Positions 13,601-24,488 are shown, counted from the first letter of the stretch. The stretch: DNA of 64,000 bases from Lotus japonicus (GCF_012489685.1 NC_080041.1:102827760-102891759); one strand, 5' to 3'. Notes: generated by a model from the sequence alone, not told the origin. Translations and numbers: made by a program.

Positions 13601-14023
13601 AAGTTTCATAAAGAAAATCAATTACAATTGCACTAAACTACCTCCAGACATCAACATTCATTATAAATAAAAATATATAAACAAACAAGACATGATCATA
13701 TTGTAACCAAATGTTCAAATCAAGATCTAGCCTAAACAAAACAAATAAACAAACATGTATCTATCTACATGGGTTGAGATAAAGGGATTGATAGATAATA
13801 TAGTACCGAATGAGGAGCAGTTGTTGACACCTTCAAGGGTAACAAGAGCAGTGAGAATGAATACAAAAGGCAACAAAAAAGCGAGGATGAGGATAGTGTG
13901 GAAGAGGGTTCGATAGGAAATGTGGCGAGCTGCGACCTTGATCTTCATCAAGTCAATGAACCCATTGTTGTTGCTGCTCGATATCGTGATGCTTCTCATG
14001 CTAGGAGAGAAGTGAAGCTGCAT
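7615..14023 (-). CDS. GAUT13/14: GAUT13/14-like galacturonosyltransferase (GT8)
   Basis: Golgi type II membrane glycosyltransferase of family GT8, GAUT group, which transfers galacturonic acid or acts in pectin and xylan-associated wall polymer synthesis. Six coding exons: 14023-13807, 13119-13064, 12971-12816, 10859-10269, 8773-8471 and 7899-7615; 535 residues, close to the roughly 532-535 of GAUT13/14. A short cytosolic N-terminus is followed by one membrane anchor (ILILAFLLPFVFILTALVTL, about residues 45-64). A stem region with GRRLGPK and NNQYDAKTFAFMLRG follows, then the GT8 domain with the DXD-type metal/nucleotide-sugar motif FLDDDVVIQ (Asp 352-354). Later motifs are NYFNFSHP, CAWAYGMNIFDL, MWKLGTLPP and the terminal HYNGQSKPW. 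All phases join. Introns 4 and 5 hold transposable elements. No frameshift or missing catalytic residue is seen. GAUT13 and GAUT14 are too similar to separate by eye. Confidence 0.94.
8018..8331 (-). mobile_element. complete TRIM retrotransposon in GAUT intron 5
   Basis: A 314-bp non-coding LTR element of TRIM type, read on the minus strand. The 5' LTR is 8331-8254 (78 bp) and the 3' LTR 8102-8018 (85 bp). Both begin TG(T/C)TAGAAG and end TTCATGACA, and both contain GTTACTTCACCC. Directly after the 5' LTR comes TGGTATCAGAGT (8253-8242), matching the initiator tRNA-Met primer-binding site at 11 of 12 bases. A purine tract GTGAGAGGG precedes the 3' LTR. The element is bounded by a perfect 5-bp target duplication, CCACA at 8013-8017 and 8332-8336. 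It codes for nothing and must have been mobilised in trans. Confidence 0.9.
9013..9533. mobile_element. non-autonomous inverted-repeat element in GAUT intron 4
   Basis: A 521-bp segment with terminal inverted repeats: the left end reads GTAGGAATGGAAATAGGC and the complement of the right end reads GTAGGGATGGAAATAGGC, one mismatch in 18. The interior has GGCC/GGGCTGG-type GC-rich ends and an AT-rich middle, with no open frame. The flanks (ATTCACAA left, ATTACCACAA right) resemble a diverged 8-10-bp duplication but do not match exactly, so the superfamily (hAT or Mutator) is open. Confidence 0.65.
11549..11682. repeat. short repeats in GAUT intron 3
   Basis: Three copies of a roughly 21-bp motif, (TG)CCAGATATAACTAAAATG or close to it, two in tandem at 11549-11592 and one at about 11658-11681. 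It sits inside the long third intron of the GAUT gene. No function is apparent. Confidence 0.5.
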
Positions 14024-15110
14024 CGTCGTCTATGCATATGCAGCCTCACAGCAGCAACCCTAGCAGAAGAAGAAGAAGCAGAAGAGACGTAGATGATGCT
14101 GCAACCCCAAAACGACACCCATCTCCCCAAAACGCACCACATCAGATTCAGATCCACCAATCGATCGGGGTCGGTAGTGGAAGCGGAATTGAGATCGGTT
14201 TCGAATCTGGGTCGTGCTCAAATCTGAAAAGTTTTGATTTTTCTTCTTCTTCTTATGGGTTCTTCTGGTTCTGGAAGACCGCATTGGGGTCTTCAACCAA
14301 TTGGGGTGTGGTTGAATCGATTCAATCACAGATTGGAGGAATCAATGGAGCTTCGTTTCTTCTCTGATTCGCTCTGTTGTGTTGAGGTTAAGGTTCAAGT
14401 TTCGTTCCCAATGGATCAAGAAGGAAGAAGAGAAGAGAGAAGAAGAGAGAGAGAATGTGAGTATGTTTTTTTAGTTTTGTTGGTTGATTTTTTTGAGTTT
14501 TTATTTTTTGGTTTTTTTTTCCTTAGTTTATGAGGAGCATTCTCATTGGTCCGATCTGAAATTTCGTTTTCTATGAAATGTTTTTATGAGGGAAAAGAAA
14601 AAAGAAAGAAAGAAAGAAGGAAAATGTGAAAGGCTTTTTGTTGTGTGAGTCAAAGTCCTTGTTTGCTAAGTTAGAGAGAAAGGGTGGAGGAGGAGAGAAA
14701 TGTGGTGGGTGTTTGACCTTGAGATTAGGGAGGGGAGCATGATCTAGGAGCTATTTTTAGATGGGGAAGGCTTGAAGGATTACGTGGATAGATAGCATTA
14801 CAAGGAAAGTGGTGGGTAATTTTAGTTAAATTAGTGATTATGATATATCCTCTACATACTAACACTTTGTTTGGTTTATGAGAGAAAAGAGAAAAGGTGA
14901 AAAAGATAATATGTTTTATAGTTTTTTTTGGTACAGATAGAAATATAAGAAAAGAGAAAATAAAGAATGATGTGGATATAAGAGAAATAATTACTTTTTG
15001 TACTAATAAGACAGTTTTATCCCACATAAAATATAATGTTGGGACATATCATATTCAATCAAAAGATGTGGAGAAGCTTGCATAAGCGCAACCCATTATC
15101 ACCATACTTG
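14024..15110. other. GAUT leader/promoter flank
   Basis: The first part (to about 14530) is probably the 5' UTR and core promoter of the GAUT gene. It is rich in GAA/GAGA on the plus strand (14395-14455), hence CT-rich in the direction of GAUT transcription, a common feature of plant leaders. The rest is AT-rich with no gene I can support. Confidence 0.4.
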
Positions 15111-15118
15111 CTCATCTT

Positions 15119-15482
15119 ATGTGGAGAGGTTTTGCTGCGATGTTGAAGATAGTGGAGTCTTCTTCCATGCATGGCTTAAGGATTGCTCACAATGCCCCTA
15201 TTATTTCCCACTTATTCTTACGTATGATAGCTAGGTGTTTGCTCAGGAATCTGTGCAAGAGGTTGCTTGTATCATTTCTATCTTTCACTCAAATGAACTT
15301 GCATCGGAACAAAAGATAAACCTTGACAAATCACAACTCTCGTGTGGTTGAAATGTTCCAAACAATAGACTTATTGAGCTTAAGCAATTGTTGGAAGTCA
15401 AGGCAATAGAGAGTTATGAGAAATACCTTGGTCTTCCCACCATGATTGGTAAATAGAAAGTGAGGTCTTCAACTTTGTCAAG
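15119..15482 (+). mobile_element. LINE reverse-transcriptase fragment
   Basis: Degenerate piece of a plant L1-type reverse transcriptase. Reading across frames gives GLRIAHNAPIISHLF, then FAQESVQEVACIIS, KINLDKSQLS and YEKYLGLPTMIG, all in the order expected for the RT core and its C-terminal side. There are stops and frameshifts, and the catalytic FADD box is broken: after SHLF comes a frame break instead of ADD. The fragment stops where the copia LTR begins, near 15483. Confidence 0.8.
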
Positions 15483-16691
15483 TGTAAGATCAAGTTTTGA
15501 TCTAGTAGTACAACTCTATGTTTTGATGATTACAAGTTAACCTTTTGATATGAACAATTGTGGTACTCTAACGTGTTTTTCTGAGTGTGCTATTTACAGG
15601 CTCTGACCTCAACTCAATCTCACACAAATCAGAAGCACTGTGTATAAAGAGTAACCCAAGCAACGCTTTCGCATTCACCATGTTCAGTATGAACAGTGGA
15701 AAAGCTTCAGAAGTTCTGAAGCTATACAAACTCTGATGTGGACTCAGTCGCTAGAAGCTCTGAAGATCCAGAAGTTCTGATAACCAAGAAACACTGAAGG
15801 TTCAGATGTTCTGATGGTGTAGAAGACTCTGAAGATCCAGAAGCTGAATAGTGGAAACTCTGAAGTCCAGAAGCAAGAAACTCTGAAGGCCATGTTCTTC
15901 CCTCTGAGTTCAGAATCAGAAGATACAATGGCCAGAGGATCTGTGTTTTCCCTCTGACTCTGATCAACCGGCTTCACAAGTTCCAATACGAAGCATTCCT
16001 CTGATCAGAAGTCTCCTAGGTTAAAAGGTCAAGTCGCTATCCAAGTACAAAAGCAAGTGTACCTTCCTGACGACCTACCTAACGTTCTCAGCCACAGCAG
16101 AAGCTGGATTTTCCAGAACTGCCCTCCAACGGTAGCATTTCCCATGCAACGCTCAACCCTAATCCTTGGAGTATATATAGAGGCTGAAGATTGAAAGAAG
16201 CGGCGAGAAGAAACATTCACATACGCAAGACATATTCAAAAAATTCTAAGCTTTCTTTCATCTGAAATTCATTGAGTTTACTATTAGCTTTTTAGAAGCA
16301 AATCTCTTGTAAACATTTCTTTGATAAACAGTTTGTTTAGTTCCTTTAGGAGATCAAGGTTGATCGGATCCTAGAGAAGACTAAGAGAGTGAATCTTAGT
16401 GTGAGCTAAGTCAGTGTAATTGTTAGTCACTTGTAGGTTTCAAGTGCAGTTGTAACTCTTACCTGATTAGTGGATTGCCTTCATTCTAAGAAGGAAGAAA
16501 TCACCTTAACGGGTGGACTGGAGTAGCTTGAGTGATTTATCAAGTGAACCAGGATAAAATCCTTGTGTGCTTCTCTATCTCTTATCTTTAGCACTTAAGT
16601 TCTCGAAAGATTTGTCAAAATCTTTAAGGTGGAAGTTTTGTACTGAAAACGTTATTCAAACCCCCCCTTTCTACCGTTTTTCATACCTTCA
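15483..16691 (+). repeat. 5' LTR of the copia element
   Basis: About 1.2 kb ending in TTCATACCTTCA right before the primer-binding site. A likely TATA box with downstream transcript start lies near 16170-16180 (GGAGTATATATAGAGGC). The interval 15705-15960 is packed with imperfect short repeats such as CTCTGAAG, CCAGAAG and TTCTGA. The 3' edge is well fixed by the primer site; the 5' edge is only approximate because no second LTR is present to compare. Confidence 0.75.
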
Positions 16692-16693
16692 AT

Positions 16694-16705
16694 TGGTATC
16701 AGAGC
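16694..16705 (+). other. primer-binding site (initiator tRNA-Met)
   Basis: TGGTATCAGAGC, the standard complement of the 3' end of plant initiator tRNA-Met, two bases after the LTR end. It would prime minus-strand DNA synthesis in an intact element. Confidence 0.9.
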
Positions 16706-16763
16706 GCAAGTTCTGATTACCACACCTAACAGTGTTCAGTGATCCGGGCCGGTGTGAAAAACA

Positions 16764-18542
16764 ATGGCTGCCACCACCAGTGAAACTCAAAGAGATGGTT
16801 ACAATGCAAAGCCTCCTATGTTCGACGGTCAAAGGTTCGAATATTGGAAAGATAGACTGGAAAGTTTCTTTCTGGGTTTCGATGCAGATCTCTGGGATAT
16901 TATTGTGGATGGCTACGAGCGTCCAGTTGATGCAGATGGCAAGAAGATCCCAAGGTCAGAGATGACTGCAGATCAAAAGAAGCTGTACTCACAACATCAC
17001 AAAGCAAGAGCAATTCTTCTAAGTGCTATTTCCTATGAAGAGTACCAGAAGATTACAAATCGTGAGTTTGCTAAAGGCATTTTTGAATCTCTGAAGATGT
17101 CTCATGAAGGAAACAAGAAGGTCAAAGAATCAAAGGCATTGTCTTTGATCCAAAAGTATGAATCCTTCATCATGGAGCCAAATGAATCCATTGAAGAAAT
17201 GTTCTCCAGATTTCAATTGCTTGTAGCTGGCATACGACCTCTCAACAAGAGCTACACAACAAAAGATCATGTCATAAGAGTCATCAGGTGTCTTCCTGAA
17301 AGTTGGATGCCTTTGGTGACTTCAATAGAGCTCACGAGAGACGTTGAGAATATGAGTTTAGAAGAACTCATCAGCATTTTGAAATGCCATGAGCTGAAGC
17401 GCTCAGAGATGCAAGATCTGAGGAAAAAGTCCATAGCCTTGAAATCCAAATCTGAAAAGGCTAAGGTTGAGAAGTCAAAGGCTCTTCAAGCTGAAGAAGA
17501 AGAATCTGAAGAAGCATCAGAAGATTCTGATGAAGATGAGCTGACTCTGATCTCCAAGAGACTCAACCGCATCTGGAAGCACAGGCAGAGCAAGTTCAAA
17601 GGCTCTGGAAAGGCAAAAGGAAAGTATGAGTCCTCAGGCCAGAAGAAGTCTTCAATCAAGGAAGTCACATGTTTTGAGTGCAAAGAATCTGGGCACTACA
17701 AAAGTGATTGTCCAAAGTTGAAGAAAGACAAGAAGCCAAAGAAGCACTTCAAGGCCAAGAAGAGTCTGATGGTGACATTCGATGAATCAGAGTCAGAGGA
17801 TGTTGACTCTGATGGTGAAGTCCAAGGACTCATGGCCATTGTCAAAGACAAATGAGCAGAGTCAAAGGAAGCTGTTGACTCTGACTCAGAATCAGAAGGA
17901 GATCCTAACTCAGACGATGAAAATGAGGTATTTGCTTCTTTCTCTACCTCTGAACTGAAACATGCTTTGTCTGATATCATGGATAAGTATAACTCTTTAT
18001 TGTCTAAGCATAAAAAGTTGAAAAAGAACTTATCTGCTGTCTCCAAGACTCCTTCTGAACATGAGAAAATTATTTCTGATTTGAAAAATGAAAATCATGC
18101 TTTGGTAAATTCTAACTCTGTGCTTAAGAACCAGATTGCTAAGTTAGAAGAAATTGTTGCCTGTGATGCCTCTGATTGTAGGAATGAATCTAAGTATGAA
18201 GAGTCTTTTCAAAGATTCCTAGCTAAAAGCGTGGATAGAAGCTTAATGGCTTCAATGATCTATGGCGTAAGCAGAAATGGAATGCATGGCATTGGCTATT
18301 CTAAACCAATTAGAAATGAGCCTTCTGTGTCTAAAGCTAAATCCTTGTATGAATGCTTTGTTCCCTCTGGTACCATATTGCCTGATCCTGTACCTGCTAA
18401 AGTTGCTAAACATCCTCTTAAAAAAGGATCTTTCTCTATGACTAAATATCATGCAAATATTCCTTTAAAATATTATGTTGAGACACCCAAGGTGATCAGA
18501 ACCTCTGGGGTAACTAACAAAAGAGTAACAAACAATAGATAA
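16764..18542 (+). pseudogene. copia gag polyprotein region, interrupted by UGA
   Basis: Capsid-type gag of a copia retrotransposon. The first 363 codons hold the gag core (FDGQRFEYWKDRLESFF, LPESWMPLV), an acidic/lysine linker and a CCHC zinc knuckle CFECKESGHYKSDC. An in-frame UGA at 17853-17855 follows; the same frame then stays open for 228 more codons, with a coiled-coil-like stretch (HKKLKKNLSAVSKTP to KNQIAKLEE) and the segment YGVSRNGMHGIGYSKP. The frame closes at 18540-18542 where the element is cut off. The stop is most simply a mutation in one long gag frame; a programmed stop is possible but not supported by anything I can see. Confidence 0.85.
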
Positions 18543-18781
18543 ATTCATAATGTATTGCATAAACTTATATTATCACTCATAATACGATGTATCGAACGAG
18601 TAACTTGCTCATCACTAAATAAGCACTTGATTGAAAAAAGAGACCTTATTGAATAAGCTAAGTTAAAAGAAACAACCTCTTGTATGTATGTGTCCTATAA
18701 TCATTCCACGTTATCAAAAGAAAACAATCCAATATTTATCTGCTGCCTGCGTTGCCCTTGCTTCACCAGACAGACACGAGT

Positions 18782-19048
18782 ATGACATCTGTTTCGGCGG
18801 CGGAAGTCCGGACTCTGCTCCGATCACTCCTCCGAGTGGCTCGCCAGTTCCCAGACTACAACATCCGCGAATACACCAAACGACGCGTCGTCGACGCGTT
18901 TCGTGAAAACGCCTCACTCTCCGACGCTCCTTCCATCTTCGCCGCCTTCTCCGACGGCGAGGCCCTGCTCAGAGTCGTTAAACGACAGGCAGTTGTTTAC
19001 TCCCTCTACGCCCCTAATATTCCCAGCGTCATGGACCTTCCAAACTAG
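18782..19048 (+). CDS. ISD11: ISD11/LYRM4-like LYR protein
   Basis: Small mitochondrial LYR-family protein that stabilises the cysteine desulfurase NFS1 in iron-sulfur cluster assembly. A single exon encodes 88 residues. Visible family features are LRSLLRVARQFPDYNIREY near the N-terminus, with the LYR position read as LRS, then TKRRVVDAFREN, and the C-terminal VKRQAVVYSLYAPNIPSVMD. I chose the ATG at 18782 because it starts the conserved region at the family's usual distance; an ATG 30 bases upstream (18752) is in frame but its residues are not family-like. The gene is intact and GC-richer than its surroundings. It begins about 240 bp past the truncated copia element in the same direction. 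Confidence 0.88.
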   Translation: MTSVSAAEVRTLLRSLLRVARQFPDYNIREYTKRRVVDAFRENASLSDAPSIFAAFSDGEALLRVVKRQAVVYSLYAPNIPSVMDLPN

Positions 19049-20797
19049 CCCTTCTAATCACGGTTCGATTCCCCTTTTTCTTCAATACCCACTTTCAAAG
19101 ATTCAATTTTTAGGGTTTTTCTAGGGGTTTTAGGGTTATAATTGTGTGTGACTGAGTTTGCAATTTCAATTCAATTTTCTTTCTCAAGTCATCAGTTTTA
19201 GGGCATGTTCAGATGAACTTTAAATTGAAAGTGCTATCAAATTGAATTATCTGTATGGGTAGTTCCAATTATGGTATTCTTCTGTCTGTGTTTGAATGTG
19301 CATAGACCATGGTGCTCTATGTGTGTTTTCATTTGTATTCAATATTCATAACTTCTATTTGCTATAGATTGTAAAATATCAATGCTTTTATGTAGAAAAT
19401 TTGCAGTAGTACTAAGCACTCAGTACTCCTCTTTACAAGACTAGTGTTAAAGTGACAGCTTTTTATGATTTTAAATTCAAAAAAATTGAAACATTAGGGA
19501 TAACCGGATAAGTTACCATACATAGGTAGGTCATAGGTGTAATCATTATAAGTATAGGTAAAAGAGTATGTTCTCATGGAGGACCATAGATTTTCCCCCT
19601 TTTCTAGAATAGCTTGGCCTTGGTATTGGTTTTGGTTTGTCTATACTCCTTTTCTTATTTTGTAATCACTCTGACTTGATTTTCTGCACTTGTAATTTTG
19701 AAACAATGCTGTCTCAAGTTGCAGATCATTTGAAAGCTAATCCACCATACCTTTGAAGTGAACTTCTCTTTTTATGGTACATAACTAAGGGTGTTATCAA
19801 CCGGGAATTTAGTTGGTTAAGATCAGGAATTCATGATGTTCTTTATAAGTTAGTTCAAGGGTAAATACAATGATGTACATGACAGATAATCCCACTTTTG
19901 AGGAGCATTATTGAAGAGGTGTATTATTCATTACTGATAGATCTGACAAAGTTGTCAAAACTTCTTATAGTGTATTGAAACTGAGTTGATAACCTTATCA
20001 TGTATTAAAATGCCCACAGTTCCCTAGCTAGTCATAACAGACTAATTATCATGGTGCATAATTTTTTTATCACTCTATAATTTGATCATATACAGGGTTT
20101 GCACGAAAGAGACTGAAAACTGGTTAATTGGGGCTGGGTTTCTGATCTGCAAAACCATGGAAAATGTAAGGAAACATTTTAGAATGAGTGGAATACTAGA
20201 ATTAGATCCATTTTTATAAGTCAGAGTTTCTAATTCTATTGAGAAAAAAAGTCCTTAATTCTAAAAAACTGAAGATATTTAAGGTATTTTGCTATAGCAT
20301 GACCAAGTAAATGTTCATTTTGTTAATTTGCTTCTCCATCATATCTGCTTTTCGCTTTAATGGTAAGAGGCTGTATTCACTCCTTTATTATTGCAACTGC
20401 AGGTTCTGAGTATGAGCCTTATTTATGTTGTGGAGTGGACCAGTCATGTATATGTGTTTCCTTACTCTGAGTTCAGCTGTCTGGAACTGGCAATGTAATG
20501 AAAATCTTCTGAGGTCTCAACTTTCTCTAGGAAAGGAATAATTGCTCTTTAATATCCAACACTCATTTTTGGTGGACAAGTTTGTGTATGCATTGTTTAA
20601 AGTTGAGTGGCACTCGCTAATTAATAAATGCGAACCGGGTTTAGTTATTATATTGAGTGATATTAGTTAGTCTGACTGTAAAACTTACTATTTTATTGAG
20701 TTTTTACATGCTGATGATCTCCTCCATAACAATCTTCTGATGCATTGCAAGAATGAGTTATTTGCCCTTCTGTTAAGGTGGATTATTTTGTTCTGGC
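19049..20797. other. ISD11 3' flank, no other gene
   Basis: Probably starts with the ISD11 3' UTR. TAGGG-type telobox-like motifs occur at 19108-19137. No further coding segment is recognised. Confidence 0.4.
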
Positions 20798-20999
20798 GTT
20801 GTCTTTTATATTGAAGTTGAACAAGTAATAACCATCTGGAAGATTCCATTCAACTTGAATGAAGCAATGTTGTCTTTTACATTGAACTGGTAGTAACACT
20901 CTGAAAGATTCCATTCAACTTGAATGAAGCAATGTTGTCTTTTACATTGAACAAGTAATAGCACTCTGAAAGATTCCATTCTTCTTGAATGAAGCAAGT
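20798..20999. repeat. 65-bp tandem repeat, three copies
   Basis: Three head-to-tail copies of a unit starting GTTGTCTTTTACATTGAA and ending TTGAATGAAGCAA: about 20798-20868, 20869-20933 and 20934-20998. The first copy has a short insertion (71 bp) and the third has CTTCTT in place of CAACTT. It is non-coding. Confidence 0.85.
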
Positions 21000-22431
21000 A
21001 AGAACTAAAAAAATCAAAGGGAGAAATAGTGGACCCTGTGTTTCACTGTATTCTACCTGCCAAACCTGCAACTTGAAACAAAATCAAGGGTTCTTGGGAA
21101 TGGTAAACTCTAGAGAAAATATGTAGATCAGTTTGTAGCGTACATAGTGCATATGTGAGCAGAACACGAGAACTAAATCACGTGTGTTTAGATTTAATTG
21201 ACTCAATGTCAATTCACATTTGAGTCAATATGACAAAATGTCAAAATCTTGATTCTCTATAGATGAATTGGGATGTGAGTTTTCATGATTGTGAATAGGG
21301 AATTGGGTTGCGAGTTTTGTCGCAAACAGGCAGTCCTTTTCGTGTGGATTTACATTATGGCCTTCTACATTGGTGTCATTGGGTGTGCTTTCTTAGAGTA
21401 ACTCTGCAAGCTGGGATCACCCTAGATATGTCGTTACCCTCATGAAGCTGAAGTGGTGTTGTTGTGGGGCACTTAGGGTGAAGTGAGGAGGGGTCCTCCA
21501 ACACTTGTTGAGAAGCTCTGATAGCCTATTGTTACTTTGTTTGAATCACCAGTTCAACTATTATGCTAGTATATGTAGTTTTGAATTAGGTTAATACTGG
21601 AGTGAACTTTAACTTGGTGATGCTATATATAGATAGCACTACTGTCAATACAGAGGCACTTTTTATAATCAATTCTGAGTATGATGAAATGAAAAAATAC
21701 ATAAGTTGCAAGAACCATTCTTTTTTATGAATTTCTTCCACCTGTCAGACAAACCGACAATCTCCAAGAAATTATATGGGTGTTGCATACTTGCATTGTA
21801 ATTTTGTAAGCATAGGATTCAAGGGTACATATCAAAGTATTTCATCAGTCAAGCGCATTCCTTAGTTAGAGTCACATGGTAAAATCATTCTTCAATGAGC
21901 CACTATCAGTTGGTTTTTTGAAGTACACTTTCGCCAAGTTTCTAGCTCACTAACAATCCAGGTCTGAAAATCATGGTTTCCTCATCCTTCATTCTCTTTC
22001 TCTTTTATGTAGCAAAATTTTGTGGGGTAAGGAGCGTGTTTGGCATTCTAAAGTCTATCATGCCTACAAATAATGTTTATGTTCTTCTTTCTTTTCTTTA
22101 AAAGGGAAGGAAAGCGTAGGAGAAGTCCCCTCTTGTTTGAGAGATATTAAGAAGGGGGAAGTGTTTGAGGTATTTCTAAAAACCCTTGAAAACCCCTCCA
22201 AAACTCTTTTAGTTCCCTCAAGTTGAAAGGTTATGAGGAGTTTGGGGCTCACAAGCAAGGGAAGGGCATACCCCGCTTCCCCCTCTTGCCCTCCCTTCAC
22301 CTCCCCCCAAAAACTCACAAACAAAGCCTTTTAACTATCATGTTTCATACGTAGTTATTCGTGTTGTTTTTTGTATGATCTAGGCTGTGTATGTTAGCAA
22401 TGGGTACCCGTTAGCATCAATGCTAACATGT
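21000..22431. other. intergenic
   Basis: No gene recognised. A C-rich and G-rich patch at about 22085-22320 looks like part of an old repeat, but I found no terminal structure. Confidence 0.35.
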
Positions 22432-22521
22432 ATTAGTAATCAAGGTAAAAAGTGAACGAATCTCATATAACTCGGGATTAGTAATCAAGGTAAAAAGTGA
22501 ACGAATCTCATATAACTCATG
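22432..22521. repeat. 45-bp tandem duplication
   Basis: Two adjacent copies of a 45-bp unit beginning ATTAGTAATCAAGGTAAAAA and ending CATATAACTC plus two bases, 22432-22476 and 22477-22521, almost identical. This implies a recent local duplication. Confidence 0.85.
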
Positions 22522-23027
22522 ATGAATGTACTTATACGTTAACTAAACTAATATCCAAAAGCACACTTTGGAATTAGCATAAGAATTCGATCACAGGAGA
22601 TGTCATCGTGCAGATGTTCAATATGGCCTAAATAAATTAAGAAAACATCTTTCCTTCTCTTGTACAGCCATATGGAATCATAGAATTAATTTTAACTTTA
22701 GAGTCAACTGTAGAAGGATATTCAAACATACAATAAGTCTATTTCTCTGGTTAAGTCAATCAGCCGGAAAGCAATGTGGCAATTGCCACATGCCAATACT
22801 ACTAACATTGAGAAAACAAATGAAGTTACTTCAAAGAATGTTGGGGAACTGCTGATAGTCTCAAACTACTAAACAACAACTGAAGTGAAACATTACAAGT
22901 CCATTTACAGAACCAAAGACCAATTAGATACTCAAATGAACTCTACCATTCAAAAGTCCAAGCAAATACTCTTACAATACAATTCAAATGTAAACTTTGG
23001 CTTACATGATCATAATGTCATGGCCAT

Positions 23028-24488
23028 TCACGTCAAAATTTTCACACCTTTACTCTTCTTGGAATCAGTCCTGTTTTCCATCTTAAGTGGCAATGGAGCA
23101 GAGAACAAAAGCTGCTCCTGGTGCCCTTGAACCTGCTCTTTCACTATAATTCTGCCACCATTTCTGAGACCCTTTCTTGAGAGCTTTTCACCATCATCAC
23201 TGCTATGTGGTGATCCTACACTATCATCATTTTCGGCACCCTGAGAAGAATCCAAAACATCTTCAACTGCGCAACTCACATTCTCCAAAACCTCTACTTG
23301 ATCATCACCCGATGAACTTCCCTCTGAGCACGTCACATCCCCATTCAGATCCGGTTCACAAGTGCTGCTGTTATAAACCTCATAAGTATTCCCATTCTCT
23401 GCAAATCTCACACTTTTCTTCACTCTAGGCTGAACAACTCCTTGCCTTTGAACAAAACCCCCATTTTTGTTCGCGGACACCTCACTCCTCCTACTCATCA
23501 AAACATTAGTTACTCCATCCTCATCCTCATCCTCATGATCATAAATGCCCTCATCAGGCTCTAAATCTTCACCATTTGCAGAAGGGTTATTACACAATTT
23601 GCTAATCCTCTCAACCCTGCCCCTCAAGTTCTGCAACAACTTCCTCTTTTCTTCATCCCCTACATTTTTAGGTTTCTGAACTTTCCGACCATACCTTGGA
23701 TTCTTTACTGCTTTGACACAATGAAGATGCTTTTTCATAGCAACCTCTTCAATGGAGTCCAAAAACTGAACCAGATCTCTGCTAATCGACCTTTTCCCAT
23801 CTAAGATCATTGGATCACAATCCTAAACCCAAAGTTTGAAACTTTTTTCAGGGACTAAAAGTAACACAGAAAATTCGAATGAAATAAAAAATACCCATGA
23901 TTGGATTACCTGAATAGAATCGAGTTCGAGGAGCAAGTTCATAGCTTTGAAGGAGAGAGCTGAGAAATCGAAGTGGGGTTTGCTGGAAAACGAGGATTTG
24001 AGAGCGTTGAATGAGGATTTGATGGAAGCGAGGTGTTTGAGGTAGCTGAGGGTTCTTGATCTGCGAACGAGGAAGGAGCGAAAATGGGTTTGGATCACGC
24101 GCGCGGCGGCGTGGCGGAGAGATTGGTGGGTGTGGAGGTTGAGGGAGGATTCGAGGGATTCGATGCGGTCGAGGAGGGAGGAGATGGTGGAATGGGTTTG
24201 GTGTTGGTGTTTAAGGTGATGGGTGTTGAGATCGAGGTTGTCGCGTGTGTGAGGTTTGGGGTGGAGTTGAGTGGGAATGAGGTGTGGTTGGGAGAGGAGG
24301 AGTGAGGCAATGGCTTGTACGAGGTGGTCGTGTGGTGGTGGCGGCGGAGAAGGGTGGTGAGGTGGTGGGGTGGTGGTGCAGCAGTTGCTGTAAGAAGGGT
24401 TGCAGCAGCAGTGGCTAGGAGGAGGAGGAGGAGAAGGTTGGTGGTGATGGGGGTAGGGGGGGTGGTGGTGGTGGTGGTGAGAGGCCAT
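23028..24488 (-). CDS. BAG8: BAG-family chaperone regulator, BAG8-like
   Basis: Plant BAG co-chaperone with an IQ calmodulin-binding motif; BAG domains bind the Hsp70 ATPase domain. Two exons, 24488-23910 and 23822-23028, joined in phase 0 (CAG|GTAAT and TTTAG|GATTGT), give 457 residues. The N-terminus is His/Pro-rich (MASHHHHHHPP) with clustered cysteines (SHCCCNPS, NCCTTT). A helix (SSLLDRIESLESSLNLHTHQ) leads to the IQ motif RVIQTHFRSFLVRR (about 130-143) and the BAG three-helix region, about 150-225, spanning the splice junction. A low-complexity acidic C-terminal half follows (DEGIYDHEDEDEDG). The order matches Arabidopsis BAG8. Its first exon is the apparent source of exon 1 of the neighbouring chimeric gene. 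Confidence 0.88.

Larger units (their letters stand above)
15483..18542 (+). mobile_element. truncated Ty1/copia retrotransposon (5' LTR + gag)
   Basis: 5' part of a copia-type LTR retrotransposon, probably of the SIRE/Maximus kind found in legumes. The order is 5' LTR, tRNA-Met primer-binding site, then a long gag region with zinc knuckle. Protease, integrase, reverse transcriptase, RNase H and the 3' LTR are all absent: the recognisable sequence ends near 18542 just after a conserved stretch (SMTKYHANIPLKYYVETPKV). The SIRE assignment rests on the LTR style (repeats of CTCTGAAG and CCAGAAG) and on gag likeness. The 5' boundary at 15483 is inferred from a TG start. Confidence 0.85.

Noticed and set aside
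18752..18781. Upstream in-frame ATG as the ISD11 start
   Set aside because: The ten extra residues are not family-like; the next ATG places the conserved region at the usual distance.
19058..19075. CGGTTCGATTCCCC as a tRNA T-arm
   Set aside because: The flanks give no acceptor or anticodon stem; it lies in the probable ISD11 3' UTR.
22085..22325. C/G-rich patch as a MITE
   Set aside because: I found no terminal inverted repeats and no flanking duplication.
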